Assembly: GCA_947303085.1 (NCBI GenBank)
Contig: CAMYXP010000003.1
Location: forward strand, 220,459-284,458
Direction: 5' to 3'
DNA: 64,000 bases
Source: an uncultured Bacteroidales bacterium
GTDB lineage: Bacteria; Bacteroidota; Bacteroidia; Bacteroidales; F082
This document shows positions 8,173-17,560 of this stretch, in pieces. The stretch's first letter is position 1; the number at the start of each line of letters is the position of its first letter. A model generated the notes under the pieces. The model did not search any database, was not told the DNA's origin, and saw only the letters and a program-made list of their open reading frames with translations. The position numbers were made by a program, and so were the translations under genes.

Positions 8173-10065
8173 TTATTCGTTTAAAATCTTAATCTTTGCC
8201 TCGAAGACCTTAACGTCGTTCTTCAACTTCGCGATCTTCTTCTCGTATTCAGCCTTCAGCAAATCTGACTGCTTGCTGTTGGCGAAGAATCCGATGTTGT
8301 TTTCCAATGTTGCGATCTCGTCGCGGAGTTTCTGGATCTTACCCTGGAGGTTCATGCGCTCTCTTCTGACTTTGTCGCGCGAATCAGGATCTTCTTTCAG
8401 ACCAGAAATCATTGTACGATACTCGTTGGTAGTCAATTCGTTATCGTTAGCGCGCATCTTGTCGAACATGCCGTCGATTAGGCTGCGATATTCGTTCTGG
8501 ATAGCGTCTTTCACCTTCATCGGGACGTGACCTATAGCCATCCATTCTCTCTGGAATCCGCGGATAGCCTCCATATTCTCGTTGCGGTCTTTCTTCAACT
8601 CGTAAGCCTTGATGCGCTCGATGAGTTCCTGTTTTGCCTTGAGGTTAGCATCCTCTTCGCCTTTAATTCCTGAGAAATGCGATGATTTGTTGCCGAAGAA
8701 GGCATCGCAGGCGCTGCGGAAACGTTTCCATATCTTATCAGAATGACGTTTTGGCACCGGACCGATGGTCTTCCATTCTTCCTGCAGCTTCTTGATGCGG
8801 TCGGTAGTCTTCTTCCACTCTGTCGAATCGACGAGATTCTCAACTTCCACGCAGATTTGCAGCTTCTTGTTGTAGTTTTCCATCTGCTGCAGCTTGAGCT
8901 TGCTGAAGAATTCCTTCTTAGCCTCGAAGAAGGTGTTCATTGCGCCTTTGAAGCGGTTCCAGATTTCGTCGCTCTGTTTCTTCTGCACCGGACCAATTTC
9001 TTTCCAGGTCTTGAACAAATCGTTAACGTCATTCGACTTCTTCTGATATGCGTTGATGCTGTTAACTGGTTCATTTACAATCTCTTCCATCTTCACGCAG
9101 ATAGCCTCTTTAGCCTCGAAGTTAGCCTTTTGCTCTTCTTCGATCTTAGCATAATGTTCGCGGCGAATCTGGTTGACTTTGTCGGTTGTGTTTTTGAAAC
9201 GCTCCCAAATCTCATCTTTCTTATCCTGAGGAACAGGGCCGATTTCTTTCCACTCGTCGTGATATTTCTGGAGGAGTTTGAATGCCTTTGTCAGTGATTT
9301 CTCAAGAAGCAGGAGTTCAGCCTTCTCGCAAAGCTCAATCTTAGCCTCGAGGTTCTTCTTAAGGTCGAGATCACGTAACTCTCTGTTAATCTTTACCTTA
9401 TCGTAGAATTTCTCGATGAGGAAATGATATGTGTTCCAAATATTCGACACCTCGTTTGCAGGCACCTGACCGATTTCTTTCCATCTGTCTTGCAGCGAGC
9501 GGAAGTCGTCGTAAGTCTTTTTCAGAGTCTCCTCAGAGTAAATCAAAGCTTTCAATTCTTCAATGATTCCAAGCTTTTTCTGAAGATTCTCATTCTTCTG
9601 TTTCTCGAGTTCTTCTTTATATCTTTCCTTGTTTACCTTGTAGATGTCGAAAGCGGCTTTGAAACGAGTCTCCAGCGGGTCGTCCTTATGTTCGTAGCTT
9701 TCTTTTTCGCCACCGTCGAGAATGAATTGCTCCATTTCTTTGTCAAGGTCTTCCTTATTGAGTTTCAAGAAGTTAGACTTGATTGCAACAACTTTATCCT
9801 TAATTTTGGTGACATCCGACTCCTGAACTGTTTCTTCAAGCAATTCAACGAGTTGCAGTTTGTTAAGGTTTGAGAAATCGAATTCGTTTTCCTCCTCGAT
9901 TTCTTCGTTTTCGTTGTTCAAATCGTCAACTTCCTGAGGCATTTCCTCGTCTTTTGGAAGCATTTCTTCTTCAGTTACATCAATTTTAACATTGATTTTT
10001 ACAGAACCTGGCAAAATTGTCGGTTTGTTGAGTTTCTCAATTGTCTTGAGTTCGGTAGCGTTCAT
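8173..10065 (-). CDS. DUF349 repeat protein
   Basis: A 630-residue acidic, highly helical cytoplasmic protein. It contains five DUF349 repeats marked by W-x-x-IG-x-V-P/Q followed by IW-x-x-F/Y: RWKEIGQVP, EWKEIGPVP, TWKEIGPVQ, EWKTIGPVP and EWMAIGHVP, spaced roughly 70-75 residues. The N-terminal 100 residues are rich in Glu and low in complexity; the C-terminus ends in a coiled coil. The family is widespread in Bacteroidota but its role is not established. It is first in a two-gene unit with aroC and has its own promoter at 10158-10165. Confidence 0.9.
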   Translation of the reverse strand: MNATELKTIEKLNKPTILPGSVKINVKIDVTEEEMLPKDEEMPQEVDDLNNENEEIEEENEFDFSNLNKLQLVELLEETVQESDVTKIKDKVVAIKSNFLKLNKEDLDKEMEQFILDGGEKESYEHKDDPLETRFKAAFDIYKVNKERYKEELEKQKNENLQKKLGIIEELKALIYSEETLKKTYDDFRSLQDRWKEIGQVPANEVSNIWNTYHFLIEKFYDKVKINRELRDLDLKKNLEAKIELCEKAELLLLEKSLTKAFKLLQKYHDEWKEIGPVPQDKKDEIWERFKNTTDKVNQIRREHYAKIEEEQKANFEAKEAICVKMEEIVNEPVNSINAYQKKSNDVNDLFKTWKEIGPVQKKQSDEIWNRFKGAMNTFFEAKKEFFSKLKLQQMENYNKKLQICVEVENLVDSTEWKKTTDRIKKLQEEWKTIGPVPKRHSDKIWKRFRSACDAFFGNKSSHFSGIKGEEDANLKAKQELIERIKAYELKKDRNENMEAIRGFQREWMAIGHVPMKVKDAIQNEYRSLIDGMFDKMRANDNELTTNEYRTMISGLKEDPDSRDKVRRERMNLQGKIQKLRDEIATLENNIGFFANSKQSDLLKAEYEKKIAKLKNDVKVFEAKIKILNE

Positions 10066-10157
10066 CTTTTGATAAATGTTTGATAATCAATAATTTAATT
10101 AAGTCGTTATCAGAATTTTGCTTTCACAAAACTCGATATTAGAGTAAAAATAGGCTG

Positions 10158-10165
10158 CAAAGATA
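10158..10165 (-). promoter_or_regulatory. -7 promoter element of the DUF349-aroC unit
   Basis: TATCTTTG on the minus strand (TAnnTTTG), about 93 bp before the start codon at 10065. Confidence 0.6.
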
Positions 10166-10206
10166 ATAATTTTCTCATGATTTTTAATTTTTTTGAAAAA
10201 ATTTTG

Positions 10207-10214
10207 TAAGTTTG
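10207..10214 (+). promoter_or_regulatory. -7 promoter element of the amino-sugar kinase operon
   Basis: TAAGTTTG, an exact TAnnTTTG match, 19 bp before the ATG at 10233. Confidence 0.55.
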
Positions 10215-10232
10215 TAACCTAAATTTTTGCGT

Positions 10233-11729
10233 ATGCTGACTTTGGAAGAGATTAAGAAAACTATAGTCGAACTCATTGAAAATCTAGGAGAAAAGGTTTT
10301 AGAAATCACGGTGATGCCCAGTTCAGGCTCATCGAGACGATATTTTCGTGTGAAAACCGACAAGCGAAATCTGATTGGAGCGCATAACATCAACATCGAG
10401 GAAAACGACGCTTTCTTCAGTTTTTCCAAGCATTTCCACAAATGCGGACTGCCTGTTCCCGAGATTTTGGCGATCTCTTCCGACAAAGATGTTTATGTGC
10501 AGACAGATTTAGGCGATGACACGTTGTTCAATCATGTTGAGAATTGTTTGAATAACGGGAAATTTGATGAAGAGACAATTAATTTATACAAAAAATCTCT
10601 CAATAAACTCGTTGATTTTCAGATAGTTGGACATAAAGGTTTAGATTATTCCAAGGCATTCCCCACCCCTGCCTTCGACGAGATGTCAATAATGGAGGAT
10701 TTGAATTATTTCAAATATTGTTTCTTGAAGGAGCAGGAAGAGATTTCGTTCAATGAGACACGTTTAGACACTGATTTTCAGCGACTTGCGCAATACATTT
10801 TAGAGGCTCCGTCGGATTACTTCATGTATCGTGATTTCCAGTCGAGAAACATCATGATTGTCGACAACGAGCCTTATTTCATTGATTATCAGGGAGGAAG
10901 AAAGGGACCATTGCAGTATGATGTGGTTTCGTTGCTGTATCAGGTGAAAGCGAGGATTCCGGAGGATTTGAGAAAAGAATTGACTGAGTATTATAAACAG
11001 CAACTATCAATAAAAGCTTGTCATTCCGAGCGCAGCGAGGAATCTCATAATGCTCAGCAGTTACTTATTAAATCATTCGACAAATTCTTCCCTGCTTTTG
11101 TTCTTCTTCGTCTCCTTCAAGTTCTTGGCGCGTATGGTTTTAGAGGCCTGATACAGAAGAAGTTACATTTCATGCAGAGCATTCCGTATGCCATTAAGGA
11201 ATTGTTGATAGTGAATGAAAAATGGGAATTGCCGTTTGAATTGCCTGAGTTGCAGTCGGTGATAAGGCAACTGAACATCGTTTTGACAAAATACGAAAGT
11301 GTTGAACCTGAACGACTAACGATTACAGTCAACAGTTTCTCATACAAAAACGGCGGCGTACCTTACGACAAGAGCGGCAACGGCGGCGGATTTGTTTTTG
11401 ACTGCAGGGCTTTGCCAAACCCGGGACGATATGCAGAATTCAAGAAAAGCACTGGCGAAGACCGCGATGTTATCGAGTTTATGGACGACAAGCCGGATAC
11501 GCATTATTTCTTGCAAAACGTTCAAATGCTTGTGTTTCAATCGATTGACAACTATTTGGAACGCGGTTTCAAGAACCTGCAAATCAATTTCGGATGCACT
11601 GGCGGTCAGCACAGGTCGGTGTTTTTTGCGCAAACAATCGGCAGGATGATTCATGAAAACTACCCGATGGTTAACGTTGAAATCAACCATCTGGCACAAC
11701 ATATCTCTCACGTTTATGAAGCAAAATAG
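10233..11729 (+). CDS. AmgK-like amino-sugar kinase fused to a RapZ C-terminal domain
   Basis: 498 residues. Residues about 1-330 are an aminoglycoside-phosphotransferase-fold kinase. RDFQSRN carries the catalytic D201 and IDYQGGRKGPLQYDVVSLLY the metal-binding D218; this matches AmgK, the MurNAc/GlcNAc anomeric kinase of peptidoglycan recycling, better than resistance kinases. Residues about 362-498 are a RapZ C-terminal domain: FVFDCRALPNPGRY and GCTGGQHRS with C455. In E. coli RapZ this domain binds glucosamine-6-phosphate and the sRNA GlmZ. Residues about 262-273 (CHSERSEESHN) are a palindromic repeat inserted in frame. The next gene overlaps by 14 nt and is MurU-like, supporting the recycling role. 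A TTG at 10227 is an alternative start; the ATG is preferred. Confidence 0.85.
   Translation: MLTLEEIKKTIVELIENLGEKVLEITVMPSSGSSRRYFRVKTDKRNLIGAHNINIEENDAFFSFSKHFHKCGLPVPEILAISSDKDVYVQTDLGDDTLFNHVENCLNNGKFDEETINLYKKSLNKLVDFQIVGHKGLDYSKAFPTPAFDEMSIMEDLNYFKYCFLKEQEEISFNETRLDTDFQRLAQYILEAPSDYFMYRDFQSRNIMIVDNEPYFIDYQGGRKGPLQYDVVSLLYQVKARIPEDLRKELTEYYKQQLSIKACHSERSEESHNAQQLLIKSFDKFFPAFVLLRLLQVLGAYGFRGLIQKKLHFMQSIPYAIKELLIVNEKWELPFELPELQSVIRQLNIVLTKYESVEPERLTITVNSFSYKNGGVPYDKSGNGGGFVFDCRALPNPGRYAEFKKSTGEDRDVIEFMDDKPDTHYFLQNVQMLVFQSIDNYLERGFKNLQINFGCTGGQHRSVFFAQTIGRMIHENYPMVNVEINHLAQHISHVYEAK
11017..11050. repeat. dispersed palindromic element inside the AmgK-like gene
   Basis: TTGTCATTCCGAGCGC then GCGAGGAATCTCA. 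Short form of the element, read in frame as CHSERSEESHN. Confidence 0.8.
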
Positions 11730-12480
11730 AAGAACGGCATTTATCCTCGCGGCAGGACTCGGCACTCGTCTGAAAGAGCTGACAGCTAATAAGCCAAAGG
11801 CTTTAGTATCAATAAATAACGAGCCTTTACTTAAAGTATTGCTTGAAGTGTTGATACAGCAAGGTTTTAATCATATTGTGGTTAATGTTCATCATTTTGG
11901 AGAGAAAATAATTGACTATTTAGGAGATTTCTCCACTTCGCTTCGCTCCGGTCGAAATGACAAAATGATTGAGATCGAAATCTCCGACGAGCGACCGATG
12001 TTGATGGACACAGGAGGTGCAGTTTTGCAGGCTCTGCCCTATTTCGCTGATAGCGAGGCGGTACTTGTCCATAATGTCGATGTGCTTACAAACGTTGATT
12101 TGAAAGGCTTTTACGACGATTTCTGCAAAAGCGGCGATGCCGCTTGGCTGCTCACTCAGGAGCGCAACAGCAAGCGTAAATTGGTGTTCGACGATAACGA
12201 CAATTTTCTTGGAAGGTTTAACAGCGAGACCAACGATTATGACGGCAACGGCGCATTGCCAAACCAATGTAAATTATTGTCATTCAGCGGAATACACATT
12301 TTCAAACCTGAATATTTCAAAAGTTTTGAAGTAAAACCTTGTTATATTTTCGAATTGTATAGGAAAATAGCTGTAAATCATAAAGTTACATCAAAATTGA
12401 TACACCCTGATTATTGGTTTGATTTGGGAACACAGGAACAACTGAAAAATGCAGAAGCATGGCTTTTATCAAAAAGATAA
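11716..12480 (+). CDS. MurU-like sugar-1-phosphate nucleotidyltransferase
   Basis: A 254-residue nucleotidyltransferase. The N-terminus has FILAAGLGTRLKELTANKPKA, the nucleotide-binding signature (LAAGxGTR plus PKA), followed by MDTGGAVLQALPYF and HNVDVLTNVDL with the metal-binding Asp. MurU makes UDP-MurNAc from MurNAc-1-phosphate and UTP, bypassing de novo synthesis; the overlap with an AmgK-like gene supports this over a hexose-1-phosphate substrate. The ATG at 11716 is chosen because the family N-terminus starts there; a longer frame from 11653 would overlap the previous gene more. Residues about 70-83 (GDFSTSLRSGRND) are a palindromic repeat inserted in frame. It overlaps the following gene by 22 nt. 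Confidence 0.85.
   Translation: MKQNRRTAFILAAGLGTRLKELTANKPKALVSINNEPLLKVLLEVLIQQGFNHIVVNVHHFGEKIIDYLGDFSTSLRSGRNDKMIEIEISDERPMLMDTGGAVLQALPYFADSEAVLVHNVDVLTNVDLKGFYDDFCKSGDAAWLLTQERNSKRKLVFDDNDNFLGRFNSETNDYDGNGALPNQCKLLSFSGIHIFKPEYFKSFEVKPCYIFELYRKIAVNHKVTSKLIHPDYWFDLGTQEQLKNAEAWLLSKR
11923..11961. repeat. dispersed palindromic element inside the MurU-like gene
   Basis: GGAGATTTCTCCACTTCG then CTCCGGTCGAAATGAC. Read in frame as GDFSTSLRSGRND. Confidence 0.85.
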
Positions 12481-15218
12481 GTGATTATATTACAAGTCGT
12501 TACGATTTGACAAAGGAGAACATCACAATTGTTTTCCCGAATAAACGTGCCGCCTTGCAGTTAAGAAACGAGCTTGCAGAAACGATAAACACCAATTTCT
12601 GGGTTCCGCAAATCGTGTCGATTCAGCAGGCCATGGAAGAATGGAGCGGTTTGCAACTCATTGATAATATTGAAGTTATCTTCGAGATTATCAAAATGAA
12701 TCCGAATTTTTTCCAATATGCGGCGCAGATGGCGAAAGATTTCGATGAAATCGACCAATATGATGTTGATGCTGCCAAGCTTTTCGAGCATTTAAAGTAT
12801 GCGAAGGAGATTGAGGAATGGAATTTGAGCCTTGAAAACAGCGTGGAATCAAAATATCTGCAGTTTTTCTCGTCGCTTATCACCTATTATAATAACTTAA
12901 ATGACACGCTTCAGAAGAACGGTCAGGGTTATTATGGATTGATTACCAAGAAGATAGCTCATTTCGATGATTCAACTTTAAAGAAATGCACAAAAGGTCG
13001 CAAGATTATTTTCGCGGGTTTCAACGCTTTGACAACGACAGAAGAAAACATCATCGTTAGAATGGTTGAAAGCGGTAATGCTGTGATTTTGTGGGACTTA
13101 GACAGATATTATTTCGAAGATGAGAAACAGGAAGCCGGACTTTTTGCGAGAAATTTCTTCAAAAAACACCCGAATATCGAGAAAAACTTTGTAGGCGACG
13201 GATTTTCACAGAAGAAAGAGATTAATATTATCAGCGTTTCGGGTAATGCGGTGCAGACTAACGCGTTGCAGCTGATGATGCGAAATGATAGCAAGGATAA
13301 GGAGGATAGTGAGGATAGTGAGGATAAGAAAGAAGTTATTGTTTTGGCGGATGAGTCGTTGTTGATTCCGGTTTTGAACTCGATTCCTGAGAATTATGAC
13401 AACATCCATGTGACGATGGGCTATCCGTTTGACAAAACGACGACATATCACTTTGTGGATCAACTGTTTAGGTATCAAAACGGCCTTTCCGACAACCAGA
13501 ACAAAATATATCTTTGGACGTTTTTACGTTTCTGTAATACCGACTTTATCAAATTGATTTTCAAAGGTTTAGAATATGAAAAGCTGAATGCTTGGCTGAT
13601 GAAGATGGCTCAGAAATCGGTTTTTTATTTCAAAAAAGATGATCTGAAAACGTTTGAGAACAACGAGATACTCTTTGATATTCTGAATATTATTACCAAG
13701 AAATGGAAAACCGCAAAAGAGTATGTCACAAATTTGAAGGATATTCTTGTGCTTTCAATAGCAAAACTAGGTAAAGACGACAATTTCACCAAGAATCAGA
13801 TCAGCGTGGCGGGAAGGATAATCAACAGAATTGAGTTGTTGCTGAACAAATACTCCGATTACATTAAAATCACTGATTTACAGATGCTTTACGCACAGGT
13901 GGCAGCACAGATGTCGATCAATTTGCAGAGTAAGTCGGAAGGGCTACAGGTTATGGGACTTCTTGAAACCCGAAACCTCGACTTCGACACTATTCATTTT
14001 TTGAGTGTCAACGAGAGTATCTTACCGCAAAACAAAAGCAATAACAGCTTGATTCCGTATGACTTACGTAAAGACTACGGTTTGCCTACCTATATGCTGC
14101 AGCAAGCCGTTTACTCATATCATTTCTATCGTCTTTTGCAAAACGCCAAGCATATCAACTTGTATTACAACAACTTAGCTGATTCAGCAGGTTCAGGCAT
14201 GGGCGAGCCGAGTCGTTTTGTAAGACAATTGGAATATGAATACGCTAAGAACAATGCCAAGATAAATATTACGCATTTTCAATATAAGTCACCGAAAATC
14301 AATGAGAAACAGAGTAAAATTGAGGTAGCGAAGACCGACGAGGCATTGAACAAAATTGACAAGCTCTCTCCCACTTCGATCGGGACTTATCTGAGATGTC
14401 CGCTTGAATATTATTGGAAACACATTGAGCGAATTGAAGACAAGTCGCCGGATGAGGAGATACAGGTAAATGTAGTCGGAAAGATTGTACATGGCACTCT
14501 CGACCATTTTTACCAACTATTTAACAAAAATGAGCTTGTTTCGCTGGAACTCTTCGATGAAATGTACAAAAAGCATTTCGAGGAATGTTATCATAAATCA
14601 TTGATTGACAATGATTTCGCCAACGGATTGCCAGAGACCGGCTTCAACTGTCTCAACAAAACCGTGATTGACAACATGCTTAAGAACTTTGTCAAATATG
14701 AGCGGAAATTACTTGCGGAAGGCAACAAGTTTGCAATCATCGACACTGAAGTTAAATTAAGCAAAATTATTGATATTCAAGGACATAAAGTCGAACTAAA
14801 AGGATTTGCCGACAGAATCGACAAGGTCAACGACGAAATTCGCATCATCGACTACAAAACAGGCAAAGTGAATCCTTCCGACGTGAAAATCAACGATAAA
14901 GTGGTTGGCATCACGTCGATGACAGAGAAAGCCATACAGTTGATGATATACAAATATCTTTATTTGCACAATCATCCTAAGGTTAAACCCGAATTGATTC
15001 AACCTGGTATTATCGGTTTCCAGAAGCTAAGTCATGGCGTTTATAACTTGGAAATCAACGAGCTGCATGATCTGAGTACATCATTTGAAGTCACCTGCGA
15101 GAAGTACTTCAACGAGTTTTTGGAAGAGCTGTTCAACAAAGATATACCGTTCGCACAAACTGTAGACGATAAATACTGCAGTTTCTGCGATTTCAAGAAC
15201 ATCTGCAAGCGCAGTTAA
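12459..15218 (+). CDS. AddB-like PD-(D/E)XK helicase-nuclease family protein
   Basis: A 919-residue protein with the architecture of AddB/RexB-type recombination nucleases: a degenerate helicase-like N-terminus (VFPNKRAALQLRNEL at about 25-39) and a C-terminal PD-(D/E)XK domain. In the latter, GTYLRCPLEYYWKH holds C647, then GKIVHGTLDHF, KGFADRIDKV and IDYKTGK carry catalytic residues, and CSFCDFKNIC at the end supplies three cysteines; with C647 these make the four iron-sulfur ligands known in AddB and Cas4. A partner AddA helicase is not in the window. Residues about 280-292 are an acidic repeat (SEDSEDKKE). The start overlaps the MurU-like gene by 22 nt, so it is translationally coupled. 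Confidence 0.85.
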   Translation: MAFIKKISDYITSRYDLTKENITIVFPNKRAALQLRNELAETINTNFWVPQIVSIQQAMEEWSGLQLIDNIEVIFEIIKMNPNFFQYAAQMAKDFDEIDQYDVDAAKLFEHLKYAKEIEEWNLSLENSVESKYLQFFSSLITYYNNLNDTLQKNGQGYYGLITKKIAHFDDSTLKKCTKGRKIIFAGFNALTTTEENIIVRMVESGNAVILWDLDRYYFEDEKQEAGLFARNFFKKHPNIEKNFVGDGFSQKKEINIISVSGNAVQTNALQLMMRNDSKDKEDSEDSEDKKEVIVLADESLLIPVLNSIPENYDNIHVTMGYPFDKTTTYHFVDQLFRYQNGLSDNQNKIYLWTFLRFCNTDFIKLIFKGLEYEKLNAWLMKMAQKSVFYFKKDDLKTFENNEILFDILNIITKKWKTAKEYVTNLKDILVLSIAKLGKDDNFTKNQISVAGRIINRIELLLNKYSDYIKITDLQMLYAQVAAQMSINLQSKSEGLQVMGLLETRNLDFDTIHFLSVNESILPQNKSNNSLIPYDLRKDYGLPTYMLQQAVYSYHFYRLLQNAKHINLYYNNLADSAGSGMGEPSRFVRQLEYEYAKNNAKINITHFQYKSPKINEKQSKIEVAKTDEALNKIDKLSPTSIGTYLRCPLEYYWKHIERIEDKSPDEEIQVNVVGKIVHGTLDHFYQLFNKNELVSLELFDEMYKKHFEECYHKSLIDNDFANGLPETGFNCLNKTVIDNMLKNFVKYERKLLAEGNKFAIIDTEVKLSKIIDIQGHKVELKGFADRIDKVNDEIRIIDYKTGKVNPSDVKINDKVVGITSMTEKAIQLMIYKYLYLHNHPKVKPELIQPGIIGFQKLSHGVYNLEINELHDLSTSFEVTCEKYFNEFLEELFNKDIPFAQTVDDKYCSFCDFKNICKRS

Positions 15219-16253
15219 TCACTTGAATATCAAGTCGATATACACTGGCAGATGATCGCTGTAGCCACCATAGTATTTCGGCCCGACGTAAGTTCGAAAC
15301 AGTTTCACACCGCCAAACGACTCATCTTTCTCAAAGAGAAAATCACCGTGAAAAATTTGAGCGCTGTTTTTCTTATATATCAAGCCTTTATCATTATCAA
15401 TCAATGAGTTAGAGACAATGATTTGGTCAAAAATCTGCCAGGTGTATTGGTGTTTCAAAGTGCCTTCGAAACCAAGGTTTTTGCCGTTAGTGAAAAGATT
15501 CACCAAAACAGCACCATCACACAAAATATCGTGAATGCTCGAGTCTTCAGGTGTGTCGTTAAAGTCACCCATTATAATTATTTTTGGTATTGTTTGATGC
15601 AGAAAAACAAGCGAATCGACTTTGTGTTTCAATGTGTTAGCTGCGAGAGCGCGCAGTTTTATCGTTTCACGTTCACCGTCGTAACGTGAAGGCCAGTGAT
15701 TGACAAAAACATGAAGAGTGTCGCCACGTCTATCGTAAAACTTTGCATAAAGAATGTCGCGAGTTTTATAGTTTTTGTTTTTCGGGTTTTTAACCTTAAC
15801 CGGTTCAGTATAAATAAGTTGCAGTTTGTCGATGCAATAAACCATCGCCACGTCGATGCCGCGTTTATCGTCGCCTTCGTAGTGAATGATGCGATAATTG
15901 TGCGTTTTCAGCGGCGTTTGGTTGAACAAAGAGTTCAGAACATATTGATTTTCAATCTCTGCGATGCCAAGAACCGCCAGAGGTTCGTTCCCAGAAATGG
16001 CAAGAATAGCCTTGTACATATTGTTGCGTTTCTTATAAAACCGCGATTTTGTCCAATGCTGGCCGCCATTCTCGGTAAATTCGTTGTACACACGAGTGGA
16101 ATCGACGAAAGGATCGAAGAAATTTTCGAAATTCCAAAACGCCACACGGAGTCCGTCTCTCTCCTGCCCCATCGCAGCGAAAGAGTTAACTATCTGAAAA
16201 CCAATGGTTAAACAGAAAAGCAGAGGGATACTAATTCTAGACATAGGCCTCAT
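15219..16253 (-). CDS. secreted endonuclease/exonuclease/phosphatase (EEP) family protein
   Basis: 344 residues with an N-terminal hydrophobic export signal (residues about 6-28). The EEP fold is shown by VAFWNFENFFDP (Asn at the metal site), GIAEIEN (catalytic Glu), FVNHWPSR, IIMGDFNDTPEDSS (Asp-x-Asn) and YSDHLPVYIDL (catalytic Asp-His). Members hydrolyse phosphodiesters in DNA, RNA or lipid head groups; the substrate cannot be told. It is convergent with the AddB-like gene with no gap. Its own promoter lies at 16275-16282. Confidence 0.88.
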   Translation of the reverse strand: MRPMSRISIPLLFCLTIGFQIVNSFAAMGQERDGLRVAFWNFENFFDPFVDSTRVYNEFTENGGQHWTKSRFYKKRNNMYKAILAISGNEPLAVLGIAEIENQYVLNSLFNQTPLKTHNYRIIHYEGDDKRGIDVAMVYCIDKLQLIYTEPVKVKNPKNKNYKTRDILYAKFYDRRGDTLHVFVNHWPSRYDGERETIKLRALAANTLKHKVDSLVFLHQTIPKIIIMGDFNDTPEDSSIHDILCDGAVLVNLFTNGKNLGFEGTLKHQYTWQIFDQIIVSNSLIDNDKGLIYKKNSAQIFHGDFLFEKDESFGGVKLFRTYVGPKYYGGYSDHLPVYIDLIFK

Positions 16254-16274
16254 ATTTTTGAATTTTTAGATATG

Positions 16275-16282
16275 CAAAGATA
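16275..16282 (-). promoter_or_regulatory. -7 promoter element of the EEP gene
   Basis: TATCTTTG on the minus strand, 22 bp before the start codon. Confidence 0.55.
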
Positions 16283-16290
16283 CAAAATAT

Positions 16291-16321
16291 TTTGATATAA
16301 ACAGAAATTTTAATAATTTTG
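16291..16321 (+). promoter_or_regulatory. promoter of the thioredoxin-like / mnmE unit
   Basis: TTTG (-33) at 16291-16294 and TAATTTTG (-7) at 16314-16321, separated by 19 bp; a full Bacteroidota consensus promoter. Confidence 0.7.
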
Positions 16322-16347
16322 CGGAAATTAATTTTGAAATAATTAGG

Positions 16348-17559
16348 ATGAAGAGCATTATGAGGATTTCCAGGATTGGTTTTTGCTTGATCATGATTAT
16401 CATGCCTTTAATGGCAATATCGCAAGTAAATATTAAGATTCATATTGATAATCAAGCAGATAGCGTTTACTACCTTTATAAATATAGAGGTTCTAAAACG
16501 GCGATGTTTGATACAGCCTACTGCACAAACGGAAGCGCGAAGTTTGTCAGCAAACACTCATATCCCGAGGGTATTTATGTCGTGACAAACGAAAACAGGA
16601 TTCCACTGACTGAGATTTTGATTGGCAAAGACCAGAAATTCTCATTGAATATCAAAGACTTAAATGATTTAAACACTGCCACGGTCAAAGGAGCCAAAGA
16701 AACCGAAATCTATTATAAACTGATAGCAAAACTTAATAGTACTGAATTGAATATCAGTGCTTTAGAAAGTGAAACCGAGTATTATCCCGATAATGTCAGA
16801 AAGATCGATTCGTTGAAAAACGACCTCGCCCAGTTTGAAGAATCATTGAAAATCAAGAAGAAAGACGCGTTTATCAACCTTGTCATCAATTCTGTTAAGC
16901 AACATGGGATGGAAGATTATTGGGATGATTTTCAGCTCGATGACAAGAGAATTCTCACTTATCCGTTGATTGACAATAAGCTGGCAACCTATTTCGACAA
17001 TCTCCCTATAAATGCTGAAATAATAAACGCTGAAATCGACAAACTAATAGCAAAGACTGGCGATTGCGTCGAGACACGTGATTATCTGATATGGTATTTT
17101 TACAGGAAATATTACTCACCGAATTACATGAATTTAGACGACATATACATTCATTTGGTTGACGAGTATTTTCTGAAGTTAGAGATGGAAAATGTGTCGG
17201 AAAGCATTGTAAACCTGATGGCCGAGCGCGCAAACTATCTTGAAAATTTGAAATTAGGAGCGAAACTCCCGGAAATTGGAAGTCTGTATTCCATTGAGTC
17301 TCAATATATTGCGGTTATCTTTTTCGACAAAACCTGTCAGAAATGCGCTCAGGAAGGACGTATTTTGGAGGAGATTCGCACGCGACATCCCGAAATGACG
17401 ATTTACCCTGTTGAGATTCATTCGGGAATCAAGGAAAACATTCTTTCTTTATATGATATTCAGACCACTCCGATGATTTACCTGCTTGACAGCAAGAAGA
17501 AAATCATTGCGAAACGCATCAAAGCGGGACAGGTTGAACAATGTTTAAACATGGATTAA
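16348..17559 (+). CDS. exported thioredoxin-like protein with DUF4369-type N-terminal domain
   Basis: 403 residues with a signal peptide (residues 1 to about 26, ending AISQ). Residues about 27-130 resemble the DUF4369 beta domain; a long helical linker follows; residues about 300-403 form a thioredoxin-like domain with FFDKTCQKCAQEG, a CxxC active site (CQKC), and TTPMIYLLDSKKKII where the cis-Pro lies. Similar Bacteroidota proteins are periplasmic thiol-disulfide oxidoreductases of unknown target. It is followed by mnmE after 1 nt, so the two are probably co-transcribed. ATGs at 16348 and 16360 are both possible starts. Confidence 0.75.
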   Translation: MKSIMRISRIGFCLIMIIMPLMAISQVNIKIHIDNQADSVYYLYKYRGSKTAMFDTAYCTNGSAKFVSKHSYPEGIYVVTNENRIPLTEILIGKDQKFSLNIKDLNDLNTATVKGAKETEIYYKLIAKLNSTELNISALESETEYYPDNVRKIDSLKNDLAQFEESLKIKKKDAFINLVINSVKQHGMEDYWDDFQLDDKRILTYPLIDNKLATYFDNLPINAEIINAEIDKLIAKTGDCVETRDYLIWYFYRKYYSPNYMNLDDIYIHLVDEYFLKLEMENVSESIVNLMAERANYLENLKLGAKLPEIGSLYSIESQYIAVIFFDKTCQKCAQEGRILEEIRTRHPEMTIYPVEIHSGIKENILSLYDIQTTPMIYLLDSKKKIIAKRIKAGQVEQCLNMD

Positions 17560-17560
17560 A

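Noticed and set aside
10233..11729. Aminoglycoside resistance kinase
   Set aside because: The active-site region IDYQGG...GPLQYDVVSL, the RapZ domain and the MurU-like neighbour fit amino-sugar recycling, not antibiotic modification.
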